From NCBI GenBank assembly GCA_027493675.1, contig JAOSKI010000010.1:59434-123433 (forward strand): a stretch of DNA of 64,000 nucleotides, in the 5' to 3' direction. The stretch's first letter is position 1; the number at the start of each line of letters is the position of its first letter. Both the position numbers and the translations under genes were made by a program. This DNA is from Microthrixaceae bacterium (GTDB taxonomy: Bacteria; Actinomycetota; Acidimicrobiia; Acidimicrobiales; Microtrichaceae). Shown one piece after another: positions 1-8,763 of this stretch. The notes under the pieces are model-generated. The model was not told where the DNA came from. It did not search any database and was given only the letters and a program-made list of their open reading frames with translations.

Positions 1-461
1 CGCCTACGAGGAGGCACTGGGATACGCGCTCGGCCCGACCGCGAGGGACAAGGACGGCATCACGGCTGCCCTGGTCGCCGCCGACATGGCCGCCGCCCTC
101 CACGCATCGGGCCGCTCCGTGTGGAACGTGCTGGACGACCTCGCGCGTGAACATGGCGCCCACGTGACATCCAACGGTTCGGTGCGACTCGAGGGACCCG
201 ACGCGACCCAACGCATGCTGGCCCTCACAGCCCGTCTTGAGCAGGATCCCCCATCGACTGGGTACGTTGGAGGTCGTTGACACCGACACGCCCGCGCATG
301 GCGTGACGCGGCTCCGACTGGCCGACGACACCCGGGTCGTGCTGCGACCCTCGGGGACCGAGCCGAAGTTCAAGTACTACTGCGAGGCAGTGGAGCCCGT
401 GGAACCCCGGGAGGACCCCGACGAGGCCCGCACCGCGCCCGTCGACGGCTCGAGTCGGTGA
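1..461 (+). CDS. Phosphomannomutase/phosphoglucomutase family protein, C-terminal part (5' end outside window)
   Basis: This is the C-terminal part of an alpha-D-phosphohexomutase, which moves phosphate between C6 and C1 of a hexose (or C5 and C1 of a pentose). The diagnostic phosphate-binding loop RPSGTEPKFKYY lies at about 343-381, just before the stop at 459-461. The reading frame changes between about 240 and 285: residues up to LTARLEQDPPS read in one frame and LGTLEVVDTDTP onward in another. I take this as a base error, not a gene end, because the C-terminal domain resumes at once. The gene is convergent with deoC and sits in a nucleoside salvage cluster, so activity as a phosphopentomutase feeding DeoC is possible. 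Substrate preference cannot be read from this fragment. Confidence 0.85.
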
Positions 462-482
462 CCTCGGCTCTCCTCGATCTGA

Positions 483-1172
483 TCAGCTGATCGACGATCC
501 GTTGAGGTCGGACAGGCCGTCGAGCACCACTTCGGTGGAGGAGAGCCCCAACCGGTGAGCGCCCGCATCCAGCATGGCCCTCGCCGTGGACAGGTCGCGG
601 ATACCACCGGACGCCTTGACCCGCGCCCGGTCACCGACGCAGTCGACAACCGTCCGCACCGCACCTGTGTCCGCACCACCTGCGGGGTGGAACCCGGTCG
701 AGGTCTTCACGAAGTCGGCGCCGGCACCTACGACCGCCTCGCATGCCGAACGGAGCCGGCCGGGTGACCACAACGCCGACTCGACGATCACCTTCAGCAC
801 GACGTGGGGCACCGCCGCACGGACCCTGGCCACATCGGCACGAACAGCCCCGAAGTCACCGTCGTCAATGGCGGAGAGATCCGCCACCATGTCCACCTCG
901 GTGGCTCCCTGGGCGACCACCGCAGCTGCCTCATGTGCCTTGACCTCGCTGAGACCCGCGCCGTGTGGGAATCCGACGACTGAGCAGACGGCGATCCTGG
1001 CCCCTACCACCTCAGCGGCCACCGCGACCATCGAGGGCTGCACGCACACCGAAGCACAAGCGTTCGACACCGCCACCGAAGCGGCTTCGATCACCCTGTT
1101 GCTGGAGGCCTCGGGTGTGAGGATCGTGTGGTCGATGCGTGCCGCCAACTCAGGGCGGGTCAGGTGGATCAC
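483..1172 (-). CDS. deoC: Deoxyribose-phosphate aldolase
   Basis: Cytoplasmic class I aldolase that splits 2-deoxyribose-5-phosphate into glyceraldehyde-3-phosphate and acetaldehyde, the last step of deoxynucleoside catabolism. The 229-residue protein is uninterrupted and of usual length. It shows ARIDHTIL at residues 11-18, the acid in EVDMV (Asp94), the Schiff-base lysine in FVKTSTGF (Lys156) and the second conserved lysine in RVKASGGIR (Lys186). The start is GTG at 1172. The stop falls in the palindrome GATCAGCTGATC at 481-492, between the convergent ends of deoC and the phosphohexomutase. Thymidine phosphorylase and cytidine deaminase lie 2-3 kb away, which fits a salvage route for deoxynucleosides. 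This is one of the few genes here with no frame break. Confidence 0.95.
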   Translation of the reverse strand: MIHLTRPELAARIDHTILTPEASSNRVIEAASVAVSNACASVCVQPSMVAVAAEVVGARIAVCSVVGFPHGAGLSEVKAHEAAAVVAQGATEVDMVADLSAIDDGDFGAVRADVARVRAAVPHVVLKVIVESALWSPGRLRSACEAVVGAGADFVKTSTGFHPAGGADTGAVRTVVDCVGDRARVKASGGIRDLSTARAMLDAGAHRLGLSSTEVVLDGLSDLNGSSIS

Positions 1173-1357
1173 CGGCGACCTTCGGGAGTCATGCGTGCGC
1201 CAGACCAGGTGTCATCGGCCAACCGTACCGCCCCTGCCTGTCAGAGGATGCACCTCCCGGCACGCTGGACGCCAGACGATCATGCCGCCGTGTCGCTCGC
1301 AGAGGTCGATGGGAGTACGATCCCCGGGTCGGGAAGGCAACCCTGTCGAGGGCGATC

Positions 1358-2440
1358 TTGGGGCAACTGTCGAAGCGGAGTGTCTATCTGGATGCACTAC
1401 GTGCATTCGCGCTCGCTCGCGTGGTGCTCTACCACTCCACCAGCGCTTGGGAGGTCACCGCATTCACCGCCATGCCGCTGATGTTCTTCATCGCCGGCTC
1501 CCTCTACGCGAACTCCCTCGAGAACCGCCCACTGAGGCAGGTGATCTCCAGCCGCTACCGCCGCATCCTGATCCCGTACTGGGTGTACGTGGTGGCGATG
1601 GTCGTGTTGTGGGCGTACCTGGGCGTCCTGGGTGAGATGAACCCTGCATCATGGGTGTCGTTCGCGATGCCCGTGCTCTCCCTGGGCGGCCCAAAGGGGC
1701 CGGGCGAGGGCACGAACCTGGAGATGACCTGGATCGCCCTCTGGTACCTTCAGATGCACCTCATCCTGTCCCTCGCCGGAGGGTGGCTGCGCAGCCGGCA
1801 GCTCCAACATGGGCGGCGCTACTGGATCGCGCTCGTGGCACTGACCGTGCTGCTGCTGCCCGTTGGTATCGGAGGGCTCACTTTCTGGGCGCTGTGCTGG
1901 TCCCTCGGATACCTGCAGCACGACGGAGTGCTGGAGGAATGGCTGGCGATCCGGTGGAAGCGGATCGCGTTCGCCACCGGCCCGCTCGGATTCGCGCTGT
2001 TCTTCGTGTTCCATCACTCGGTGGTACCGCTCGCGGCACTCGGTGCGCTGCTGCTGGGGGTCTTCTGGCTGACCCTTGCCATGGGACTGCGGCCCAGGAT
2101 CGAGCCTGCCCTGCAATCACGCAGTTGGCGTCTGGTCATGAACTGGATGTCGGCTCGGTCCTTGACGATCTACCTGTGGCACATGCCGATCATCTATGCG
2201 ATCCTCGAACTCGGCGTGCCCGGTCACGAACTGTGGCCGGTCCGCTTCGCACTCACCTGTGCGCTGCTCGTGCCCGTCTGCATGGTCGTGGGTTGGGCCG
2301 AGGACCTCGCGGCTCGCAAGCCCGCCACCATCTGGCCCACGCTCCCGCTGGACCCAGGCGCCACGGCGTCCCGGCGATCGTCCATCCCAGGTCGGTTTCC
2401 AGGGAGGATCAGCCGCCTGAAAGCACCCGGGCGGCCGTAG
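1358..2440 (+). CDS. Acyltransferase family 3 (OafA/YrhL-like) integral membrane protein
   Basis: The protein is a multi-spanning membrane acyltransferase. It opens with YLDALRAFALARVVLYHSTSAW, matching the family's N-terminal DxLR...H signature, and continues through about nine hydrophobic segments to a late helix with IYLWHMPIIYA. Family members O-acetylate or acylate surface sugars. The open frame reaches back to about 1139 but that stretch is antisense to the start of deoC and does not look like protein. No ATG lies close to the first helix, so I use TTG at 1358; another start is possible. The C-terminal 30 bases overlap the convergent PfkB kinase gene. The acceptor substrate is unknown, and no capsule or LPS cluster is visible nearby. 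Confidence 0.8.
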   Translation: MGQLSKRSVYLDALRAFALARVVLYHSTSAWEVTAFTAMPLMFFIAGSLYANSLENRPLRQVISSRYRRILIPYWVYVVAMVVLWAYLGVLGEMNPASWVSFAMPVLSLGGPKGPGEGTNLEMTWIALWYLQMHLILSLAGGWLRSRQLQHGRRYWIALVALTVLLLPVGIGGLTFWALCWSLGYLQHDGVLEEWLAIRWKRIAFATGPLGFALFFVFHHSVVPLAALGALLLGVFWLTLAMGLRPRIEPALQSRSWRLVMNWMSARSLTIYLWHMPIIYAILELGVPGHELWPVRFALTCALLVPVCMVVGWAEDLAARKPATIWPTLPLDPGATASRRSSIPGRFPGRISRLKAPGRP

Positions 2441-3426
2441 CGCGCAGGTCGGCTTCGGGTCGGGCGCCGAGATGCGAGATCACCTCTGCTGCCGCCATGG
2501 ATCCCAGCCGTCCCCAGTCGGCGGGCTCCGCACCCCGGCTGAAGCCGTGGAGGGAACCCCGCGGCGTACAGGTCGCCGGCCCCGGTGGTGTCGACCAGTT
2601 CCGCCACCGGTTCTGCGGGCACGCGTATCACCCTCGTCGGGGGTCACCACGACCGAGCCCTTCTCCGAACGCGTGAGCGCGGCGTACGGGACCTCGTCGC
2701 GGATCCGACCGAGCGCGACCTCGAAGTCGTCGGTCCTGTACAGGGCGAGGACCTCGGCCTCGTTGGCGAAGACCAGGTCCAGGTGGTTGCGAACCAGGTC
2801 GGTGAACGCGCCGTGGTGACGTTCCACACAGAAGCTGTCCGAGAGGGTGGCGGAGACGATCCGGCCGGCGTCGTGCGCATACCCGGCTGCCACCCGGAAC
2901 GCCTCCTGGGCCTCGGGTTCGTCGAACAGGTACCCCTCCATGTAGAGCACCGACGCACGCTCGATCCGTGACCGGTCGACGTCGTCGGGCCAAGGTGCAC
3001 CGATGCACCGAGATAGGTGTGCATGGTGCGCTGGGCGTCGGGGGTGACCAGTATCAGGCAGGCGCCGGTGGCGGGGCCGTCGGCGGCGGGGGTGACGTCG
3101 TAGGTCACGCCGGTTGCACGGATGTCGTGGGCGAACACGTGCCCGAGCTGGTCGTCTCGCACCTTGCCCAGGTACTCCGAGCGGCCGCCCATGGCGGCCA
3201 CACCCACGATCGTGTTCGCCGCGGATCCCCCGGATATCTCCACCGCGGCCCTGTCATCGCGTAGACCTCGGCCGAAGCGCGCCTCGTCCACGAGCGTCAT
3301 CGAACCCTTGGCGACACCGAGCGAGCTCACCACCTCGTCGGTCTCGTGGCTGAGCACGTCGACGAGGGCGTTGCCGATGCCCACTACGTCGTACTCGGCT
3401 GCGGTCGGGTCCACTGGTACGTTCAC
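2409..3426 (-). CDS. PfkB-family carbohydrate/nucleoside kinase (adenosine-kinase-like)
   Basis: Ribokinase-fold enzyme that phosphorylates a sugar or nucleoside hydroxyl using ATP. In order it shows the N-terminal strand VVGIGNALVDVLSH, the glycine motif SGGSAANT, and the PfkB signature VDTTGAGDLYAAGF holding the catalytic Asp near the C-terminus, then EVISHLGARPEADL before the stop at 2409. These pieces lie in different frames, with breaks near 2950, 2640 and 2530, so the gene as printed is frame-disrupted. The start is taken as the GTG at 3426 (VNVPVDPT); GTG at 3414 is an alternative. It is divergent from cytidine deaminase. The ending resembles bacterial adenosine-kinase-like members, and the neighbours fit nucleoside salvage, but a fructo- or ribokinase role cannot be excluded. 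Confidence 0.85.
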
Positions 3427-3493
3427 CCACCGAAGGTTACAGAGCCCTACCGGCGTCTCACACCGGACCGGGCACACCGGCGACAGGACCGAG

Positions 3494-3976
3494 GTGATCG
3501 ACTTGGCAGACCCAGTTCCCCGAGATGGTGCGGGAGACGAGGCCGGAGTCGATTCAGGTGCCGACCCGGTCACCCCGCGGACCTGGGCGGAGCTCGACGA
3601 GCGAGCGGTGCGGATGGCATCGGTGGCGTCCGCGCCGTACTCCAGGGTCCGTGTCGGCGCAGCCGCTCTCACCCACGACGGGCGGATCGTGCAGGGGTGC
3701 AACGTCGAGAACGCATCGACGGGCCTCGGCATCTGCGCCGAGGTGAACCTGGTCGGCTCACTCGTGGCGACAGGCGGCAGCCGGCTGCGGGCCGTGTCGA
3801 TCGTCGACGGCGACGGCAGGCCGATCAGCCCGTGCGGGCGGTGCAGGCAGGTCCTGCACGAGTTCGGCGGACCGGGGCTGCTCGTCGCGACCTCCGATGG
3901 CGTCATGACACTCGGCGATTTGCTGCCGCATCCCTTCGGTCCTCACGACGTGGCGAAGCGGGCCGGTGACCGGTGA
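3494..3976 (+). CDS. cdd: Cytidine deaminase
   Basis: Zinc enzyme that deaminates cytidine and deoxycytidine to uridine and deoxyuridine. The protein of about 160 residues shows the family features in order: APYSRVRVGAAAL, the substrate loop GCNVENAS, the zinc/catalytic segment ICAEVN and the second zinc pair PCGRCRQVLHEF. It is a little longer than the usual 130 residues because of a charged N-terminal extension before TWAELDERAVRMA, so a start downstream of GTG 3494 is possible. The stop overlaps the GTG of the thymidine phosphorylase gene by four bases (GTGA at 3973-3976), which indicates translational coupling. This gene reads through without a frame break. Confidence 0.92.
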   Translation: MIDLADPVPRDGAGDEAGVDSGADPVTPRTWAELDERAVRMASVASAPYSRVRVGAAALTHDGRIVQGCNVENASTGLGICAEVNLVGSLVATGGSRLRAVSIVDGDGRPISPCGRCRQVLHEFGGPGLLVATSDGVMTLGDLLPHPFGPHDVAKRAGDR

Positions 3977-5251
3977 CCGCTGTGGGCATCCTGGATGTGA
4001 TCCGCACCAAGCGTGACGGGGCCGAGCTGACCGACGAGCAGATCCGTTGGTTCATCGGGCGCTACACCGAGGGGGCCGTGGCCGACGAGCAGGCCGCGGC
4101 CCTGCTGATGGCGATCGTGTGGCGGGGCATGTCGCGCCGTGAGCTCGCGACGTGGACCGCCGCGATGGTCGACTCGGGAGTCCGCATGGACCCTCTCCTC
4201 GGTGGGGCGCCCCACGGTCGACAAGCACTCCACAGGTGGGGTGGGCGACAAGATCTCGCTCGTGTTGTGCCCGCTGGTGCGGCGTGCGGCGCCGCGGTGC
4301 CACAGCTCTCGGGGCGCGGTCTCGGTCACACGGGAGGGACACTCGACAAGATGGAGTCCATCGCGGGATGGAGCCCGCATGTGGACACCGGGCGCTACCT
4401 GGCGATGCTGGACGATCCCGGGGCGGTGATCTGCGCCGCCGGGGCGGAGCTGGCACCTGCGGATGCCCGCCTGTACGCCCTGCGTGACGTCACCGCGACG
4501 GTGGAGTCGACGCCTCTGATCGCCGGGTCGATCATGTCCAAGAAGATCGCCGAGGGAACCGGCGCACTGGTGCTCGACGTGAAGTTCGGCTCCGGCGCGT
4601 TCATGGTCGACATCGAGCGGGCCCGTGAGCTTGCCGGGACGATGGTCGCGCTGGGCGACGCCGCAGGCGTCCGCACGGCGGCGCTGCTGACCGACATGGA
4701 CACCCCCCTCGGCCACACCGCCGGCAACGCGCTCGAGGTCGCCGAAGCCTTGGATGTGCTCGCAGGAGGCGGTCCGCCCGACGTGGTGGAGCTCACCGTG
4801 GCGCTCGCGGAGGTCGTCGTGCGAGCTCGTAGGCATCGGCGCGGACCCCCGCCCGCTGTTGGCCTCCGGCGGCGCGATGGACACCTGGCGCCGGATGGTC
4901 GCCGCTCAGGGCGGCGATCCCGACGCGCCGCTGCCGAGAGCACCCCACGTCGAGACCGTGCGTGCCGGGGCCGACGGGGTGCTCATCCGCTTGGACGCCC
5001 GGCCCATCGGCGAAGCCGCTCGGAGCCTCGGCGCAGGCAGGACACGCAAGGAGGACCGGGTCTCCGCCGCTGCCGGGATCGTATGGCGGGCACGGCCCGG
5101 TGACACCGTGACATGCGGGGACGTGCTGTTTGAGTTGCACACCGAGGACCCCGAGCGGATCGACGACGCCGTCGAGACGCTCGCGGGTTGCTGGATCGTG
5201 GGTGGGGATCCGCCGGTTCACACGCCGCTGGTCGCAGCCCGCATCGGTTGA
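3973..5251 (+). CDS. deoA: Pyrimidine-nucleoside/thymidine phosphorylase
   Basis: Phosphorolyses thymidine, deoxyuridine or uridine to the free base and (deoxy)ribose-1-phosphate. Conserved stretches appear in order: RTKRDGAELTDEQIRWFI near the start, the phosphate-binding VDKHSTGGVGDKISLVL, SGRGLGHTGGTLDKMESI, KKIAEGTGALVLDVKFGSGAFM, and the C-terminal RTRKEDRVSAAAGI with VLFELHTEDPERI in the alpha/beta domain. Three frame changes (about 4195, 4300 and 4815) separate them, each explainable by one inserted or missing base: for example one extra C restores VRMDLSSVGRPTVDKH. Start GTG 3973 overlaps the cdd stop. Its product, deoxyribose-1-phosphate, would pass through a phosphopentomutase to DeoC, both candidates lying within 4 kb. 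Confidence 0.9.
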
Positions 5252-5314
5252 GGCGGGCCTCTGCGAACGAGGGCAGGCCGGCTCCAGAAGTGCCCTCCCG
5301 GCCGAACCGTTCGC

Positions 5315-6230
5315 TCAGCGGTTGGCGATGCGCTTGACCCGGTTGTGGGCCACTCCGAGATCCTCGGCCACCGCGGCTGCGGCATCACGTCGGGTCTGAC
5401 CCGTGGCGACCCTGGCCTCCAGCGCTGCGAGCACCTCGGCATCCGTCGGCGCCGCCGGGGTCCGGCGGGCCCCAGCACGACCACGTGCTCACCACGGGGC
5501 GGGCTTTCGGCGAGGCGCTCGCCGAGCTCACCCAGGGTCCCCCTCCAGGTCTCCTCGTGCAGCTTGGTGAGCTGCGGCTGACCGACACCCGGCGCGCTCC
5601 ACCGCACGCCTCCGCCAGGTCGTGTGCGGTCGCCTCCATGCGGTGAGGTGACTCGTAGAGCACCACGGGAAGTCGTGAGGCCGCCACGGCCTCAAGGCGT
5701 TCGGCGCAGGCGCGGCCCTTGCGCGGCAGGAAGCCTTCGAAGGTGAAGCGGCCGGCTCCGTCGAGCAGCCCGCTGATCACCGCCGCGGTCGCTCCGGCGA
5801 AGGGTCCCGGCACCACTTCGAGGGGCACCCCGGCTCGCAGCGCGGCGTCCACGACTACGGCACCGGGATCCGACAGGCCCGGCATGCCCGCGTCGGTCAC
5901 CACGGCGACCGTCTCGCCGCGGGTGGCGGCCGCAACGAGCGCCCCTGCCACCGCGGGCTCGGTGTGCTCGTCCATGCGCACCAACCGTGGCGCTACGATC
6001 CCGAGGTGTTGGAGCAGGCGTCCGGTCCTACGTGTGTCCTCGCAGGCCAGGCGGTCAGCTGTCCGCAGCACCTCGATGGCCCTGATGGAGATGTCGCCCA
6101 GGTTCCCCAGCGGTGTGGCCACGAGCACCATCCGCCCGGGGGCCCGCGGTGGGATGTCCCCGGGTCCCGCAGAGTCGGCAGCACTCCCCTCAGGCACCTC
6201 CCCACTCCCTTCAGCGGTCGCGCCGCCCAT
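5315..6230 (-). CDS. rsmI: 16S rRNA (cytidine1402-2'-O)-methyltransferase
   Basis: SAM-dependent methyltransferase of the tetrapyrrole-methylase fold that modifies C1402 in the ribosomal P site. Signature segments in order are MVLVATPLGNLGDISIRA, LACEDTRRTGRLL, VTDAGMPGLSDPG, FTFEGFLPRKG and YESPHRM. The C-terminal end continues in two other frames (TKLHEETWRGTLGELGERL, then RRDAAAAVAEDLGVAHNRVKRIANR), so breaks lie near 5600 and 5455. The start ATG at 6230 shares a base with the stop of the upstream DUF192 gene (TGATG), a coupled arrangement. The N-terminus carries about 30 residues of low-complexity sequence before the first strand; a later start is possible. Confidence 0.9.
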
Positions 6231-6553
6231 CAGCGGACCTCCAGGCGGTCGCCGGGGCGGAGGTTCCACTCCCGAAAGGTGCCCGCACGTGCCTCGTAGA
6301 CGATCGTCGCGCGCAGCTCCGGGAGCGACACCCTGCGGGGCGCCATGGTCACGACCCTTCTCACGGTGCCGTCGGGGTCACAGAAGGCGGCGTCGATCGC
6401 GAAGCGCATCCCGATGGTGTGGACGGATCGCGCCTTCATGCGCATGACCCCGTCGTAGTCGTCCCTGCCCAGGAGCCCCTTGCGCCGTGCCGCACGGCCC
6501 TCGGCCGGCTCGACCGAGGCCAGCACCTCGCCGTCTCTGACCAGCCACGCCAT
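6230..6553 (-). CDS. DUF192 family protein
   Basis: A 107-residue intact protein of the DUF192 family. It carries the typical core RKGLLGRDDYDGVMRMKARSVHTIGMRFAIDAAFCDPDG, split here for brevity as the MRFAIDAAF strand after a Met-rich HTIGM turn, then EARAGTFREWNLRPGD near the end. No biochemical role is settled for this family; many members are exported, but this one has no signal peptide. It is translationally coupled to rsmI downstream (TGATG overlap at 6230-6232) and lies 56 bases after ychF in the opposite reading order on the same strand. Co-transcription with rsmI is likely. Confidence 0.85.
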   Translation of the reverse strand: MAWLVRDGEVLASVEPAEGRAARRKGLLGRDDYDGVMRMKARSVHTIGMRFAIDAAFCDPDGTVRRVVTMAPRRVSLPELRATIVYEARAGTFREWNLRPGDRLEVR

Positions 6554-6608
6554 CAGCGCTTCGGGGTGGGGATCCCGCGAGCCGTGGTCGCCTCACGCAC
6601 CGGACAAC

Positions 6609-7695
6609 TCACACATTGAAGAGGAACTCCACGACATCGCCGTCGGCCACCTCGTAGTCCTTTCCCCTCGGTGCGGACCTTGCCCGCGTCCGCGCCGCCG
6701 CCCAGCTCCCTGCCGCCAGCAGCTCCTCGGCCTGGATCACCTGTGCTCGGATGAAGCCACGTTCGAAGTCGGTGTGGATCCCACCCCGGCCGCCTGCGGT
6801 GCACGTGATCCCGCTCTGAAGGTCCATGCCCGGGACTCCCTTCTCACCGGTGGTCAGGAAGGTCCGTAGGCCGAGCATCTCATATGCGGCCTGCAGGAAG
6901 GTGTCGAGCGCACCGGTACCGAGGCCCAGGGCTTCGAGCATCTCGGCGCGTGACTCCTCGTCGAGCATCGCGGCTTCGGCCTCCAGCTGGATGCACAACC
7001 CGATGACCGCCGAGCCGCCGCGCTCGCCGAACGCGGCGCGCACCGGGGCGAGCACCGGCTCGGGATCGTCGAGCTGCGACTCGTCGAGGTTGACCAGCGC
7101 AGTGCCGGCTTGGCGGTGAGCAGGTTGTAGGAGCCCAGGACCGACATCTGCTCGGGGTCGAGGTCGGCGCGGTACAGCGGTGTCCCCCTGTGCGAGCGCG
7201 TCGATGGCCGCATCCAGCGCCTCCACCTCCGCCAGGATCGACTTGTCGCCCTTGGCGGCCTTGCGCCGCTTGACGGCCTGCTTCTCGAGGGATTCCAGGT
7301 CCGCATACTGAGCTCCACCTCGAGGGTCTCCGAGCTGTTCGAGGGGATCGTGTGATCCGGGCACGTCGTCGTCACGGAAGGCCCGCAGCACGAACACCAG
7401 CGCGTCCACCTCGCGGATGTGCGACAGGAACCTGTTGCCCAGGCCCTCGCCCTGGGCGGCTCCCTTCACGAGGCCCGCTATGTCCACGAACTGCACGGTG
7501 GCATGGATCTGCTGGGCGCTGCCCGACATCTCCGCCAGGCGACCGACCCGCCCGTCGGGGACCTTGGCTACGCCCACGTTCCGGATCCACGGTGGCGAAC
7601 GCGTACGGTGCAGCGAGCGCACCTCCGCCGGCGAGCGCGTTGTACAGCGACGACTTGCCGGCGTTTGGCAGGCCCACGAATCCGAAGCGTTCCAT
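6609..7695 (-). CDS. ychF: Redox-regulated ATPase YchF (Obg family)
   Basis: Ribosome-associated P-loop ATPase of the Obg/OLA1 group. The start ATG 7695 gives MERFGFVGLPNAGKSSLYNAL, the Walker A segment. VDIAGLVKGAAQGEGLGNRFLSHIREVDA is the G3/switch region, shown here as VDIAGLVKGAA followed by GNRFLSHIREVD. The protein ends with GDVVEFLFNV, the conserved TGS-domain terminus. Length, once frames are joined, is about 360 residues, as in the family. Frame breaks fall near 7580, 7370-7320, 7180-7120 and 6700. All blocks are collinear, so this looks like sequence error in an essential-type gene rather than decay. Confidence 0.88.
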
Positions 7696-7895
7696 CGCCG
7701 CCGAGGTTAGAGCTGAGGTGCCTGGCTGCACACATGGGAGCGCGAGACGCCGCGCTGCGTACGCGGAGCGGCCGCCGCGACAGCGTGGGTTCCGCTCTCG
7801 ACTCCGCCACGGCCTCTCCCACGATGGGGAGCGGTGACTGTGGGCGACAACGCGAATTCCGACTCGGCCGCGCGCTGTTGTAGCGTTGCACCCCT

Positions 7896-7985
7896 ATGTC
7901 GAAGCGCACCCAGAAGAAGAAGAACAACGCTCGGCGCAAGAAGGCCAACCACGGGCGTAAGCCCAACATGGGTCGCAACTCCTGA
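7896..7985 (+). CDS. Small basic ribosomal protein, bL37-like (29 aa)
   Basis: An ORF of 29 residues encodes an extremely basic peptide: MSKRTQKKKNNARRKKANHG then RKPNMGRNS. The segment KKANHGRKPN closely resembles the K-ANHGKRPN core of bL37, the roughly 24-residue large-subunit protein of mycobacterial and other actinobacterial ribosomes, which lies at a tRNA/rRNA-rich interface. The similarity is recalled, not computed. It is a free-standing gene with ATG 7896 and TGA 7983-7985, between ychF (divergent) and the VOC protein. Its composition (Lys, Arg and Asn about 60 percent) is unlike any chance frame around it. Supports an actinobacterial origin of the window. Confidence 0.7.
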   Translation: MSKRTQKKKNNARRKKANHGRKPNMGRNS

Positions 7986-8001
7986 CCCCCGAGCGCACCA
8001 G

Positions 8002-8706
8002 GTCCGCTGCATCTCGCTGCGTGACGACGCGCAGGCCTGGTCGGCCATCGGGTTCGACGTCACGGCACAGACGCCCGACGACACAGCGGCCACCGTGCCA
8101 CTCGGCAACACCACAGTGGTGCTCACCGGCACGGGTGCGGGGTTCGAGGGCTGGAGCGTGGATGGCATCACCGGGCCCATCGACGGCATCGCGAACCTCG
8201 ATCCCGGCGTCGACAGGTCGGCCCTCCCGGCCAGGACGCACCCCAACGGGATCACGTCCATCGACCACCTGGTGGTGGGCACCGGCGATATCGACCGCAC
8301 CGCGGCGGCGTTGCGTGACGCAGGCCTTCAGTGCCGTCGGGAGCGGTCCACCACGGCCTACGGCTCGCCGATGCGCCAGCAGTTCTACTGGCTCGGTGAC
8401 GTGATCCTCGAGCTGGTGGGCCCCGACGAGGGCGAACCGACCGGCACGGGCGAACCGACCGGCGACGACCGGTTCTGTGGGGTGTGCGTGGCGCCCTGCG
8501 CCACGCACACCCCACAGAACGCATGGCTCTTCGGCCTGGCGCTGGTATCGCAGGACCTGGACGCAACGGTTGCCACCCTGGGTGATCTCGCCGGCACCCC
8601 CAGGGACGCCGTGCAGCCCGGGCGTCGCATAGCCGGCATCCGTGGTGGGCGCGTCGGCGTCTCGATCCCGCTCGCGGTGATGTCACCCCACCCCGGCCGG
8701 CGCTGA
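8002..8706 (+). CDS. VOC (glyoxalase/dioxygenase-like) family protein
   Basis: A two-module vicinal-oxygen-chelate type protein. The clearest module is GITSIDHLVVGTGDIDRTAAAL, QFYWLGDVILELVGP, then LFGLALVSQDLDATVATLGD near the C-terminus, the beta-alpha-beta-beta-beta pattern with a metal-site His in IDHLV and Glu in LELVG. The reaction is unknown. No good start codon is visible: the coding pattern begins near 8002 directly after the bL37-like gene, so a base error may hide the start. Between ELVGPDEGEPTG and AWLFGLAL the frame crosses a perfect 22-bp inverted repeat (listed separately) that adds a Cys-rich stretch RFCGVCVAPCATHTPQN not expected in this fold. Confidence 0.65.
   Translation, partial: VRCISLRDDAQAWSAIGFDVTAQTPDDTAATVPLGNTTVVLTGTGAGFEGWSVDGITGPIDGIANLDPGVDRSALPARTHPNGITSIDHLVVGTGDIDRTAAALRDAGLQCRRERSTTAYGSPMRQQFYWLGDVILELVGPDEGEPTGTGEPTGDDRFCGVCVAPCATHTPQNAWLFGLALVSQDLDATVATLGDLAGTPRDAVQPGRRIAGIRGGRVGVSIPLAVMSPHPGRR
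8472..8520. repeat. Perfect 22-bp inverted repeat inside the VOC gene
   Basis: Arms 8472-8493 and 8499-8520 are exact reverse complements with a 5-nt loop (CCCTG). It sits in frame inside a coding region and is preceded by a short direct repeat (CGAACCGACCGGC at about 8443 and 8453-8463). No second copy was seen by eye in the window. It could be a REP/MITE-like palindrome inserted in frame, or a fold-back sequencing artefact. Confidence 0.9.
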
Positions 8707-8763
8707 CCACCGGGACCGGTCCGCCCGGTACCAATGCCGGTTACTCACCGGTAACCTGGGTGC

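Noticed and set aside
481..492. Perfect palindrome GATCAGCTGATC between pmm and deoC
   Set aside because: No T-run follows on either strand and the stem is short; could help as a convergent terminator but evidence is too thin.
574..1635. Long open frame of 353 codons on the plus strand
   Set aside because: It is antisense to deoC and runs into the acyltransferase in a shifted frame; the residues are Arg/Pro/Thr-rich with no family pattern, typical of a GC-rich shadow.
2645..3906. Upstream extension of the PfkB frame to 3906
   Set aside because: The part above 3426 is antisense to cytidine deaminase, whose motifs are clear.
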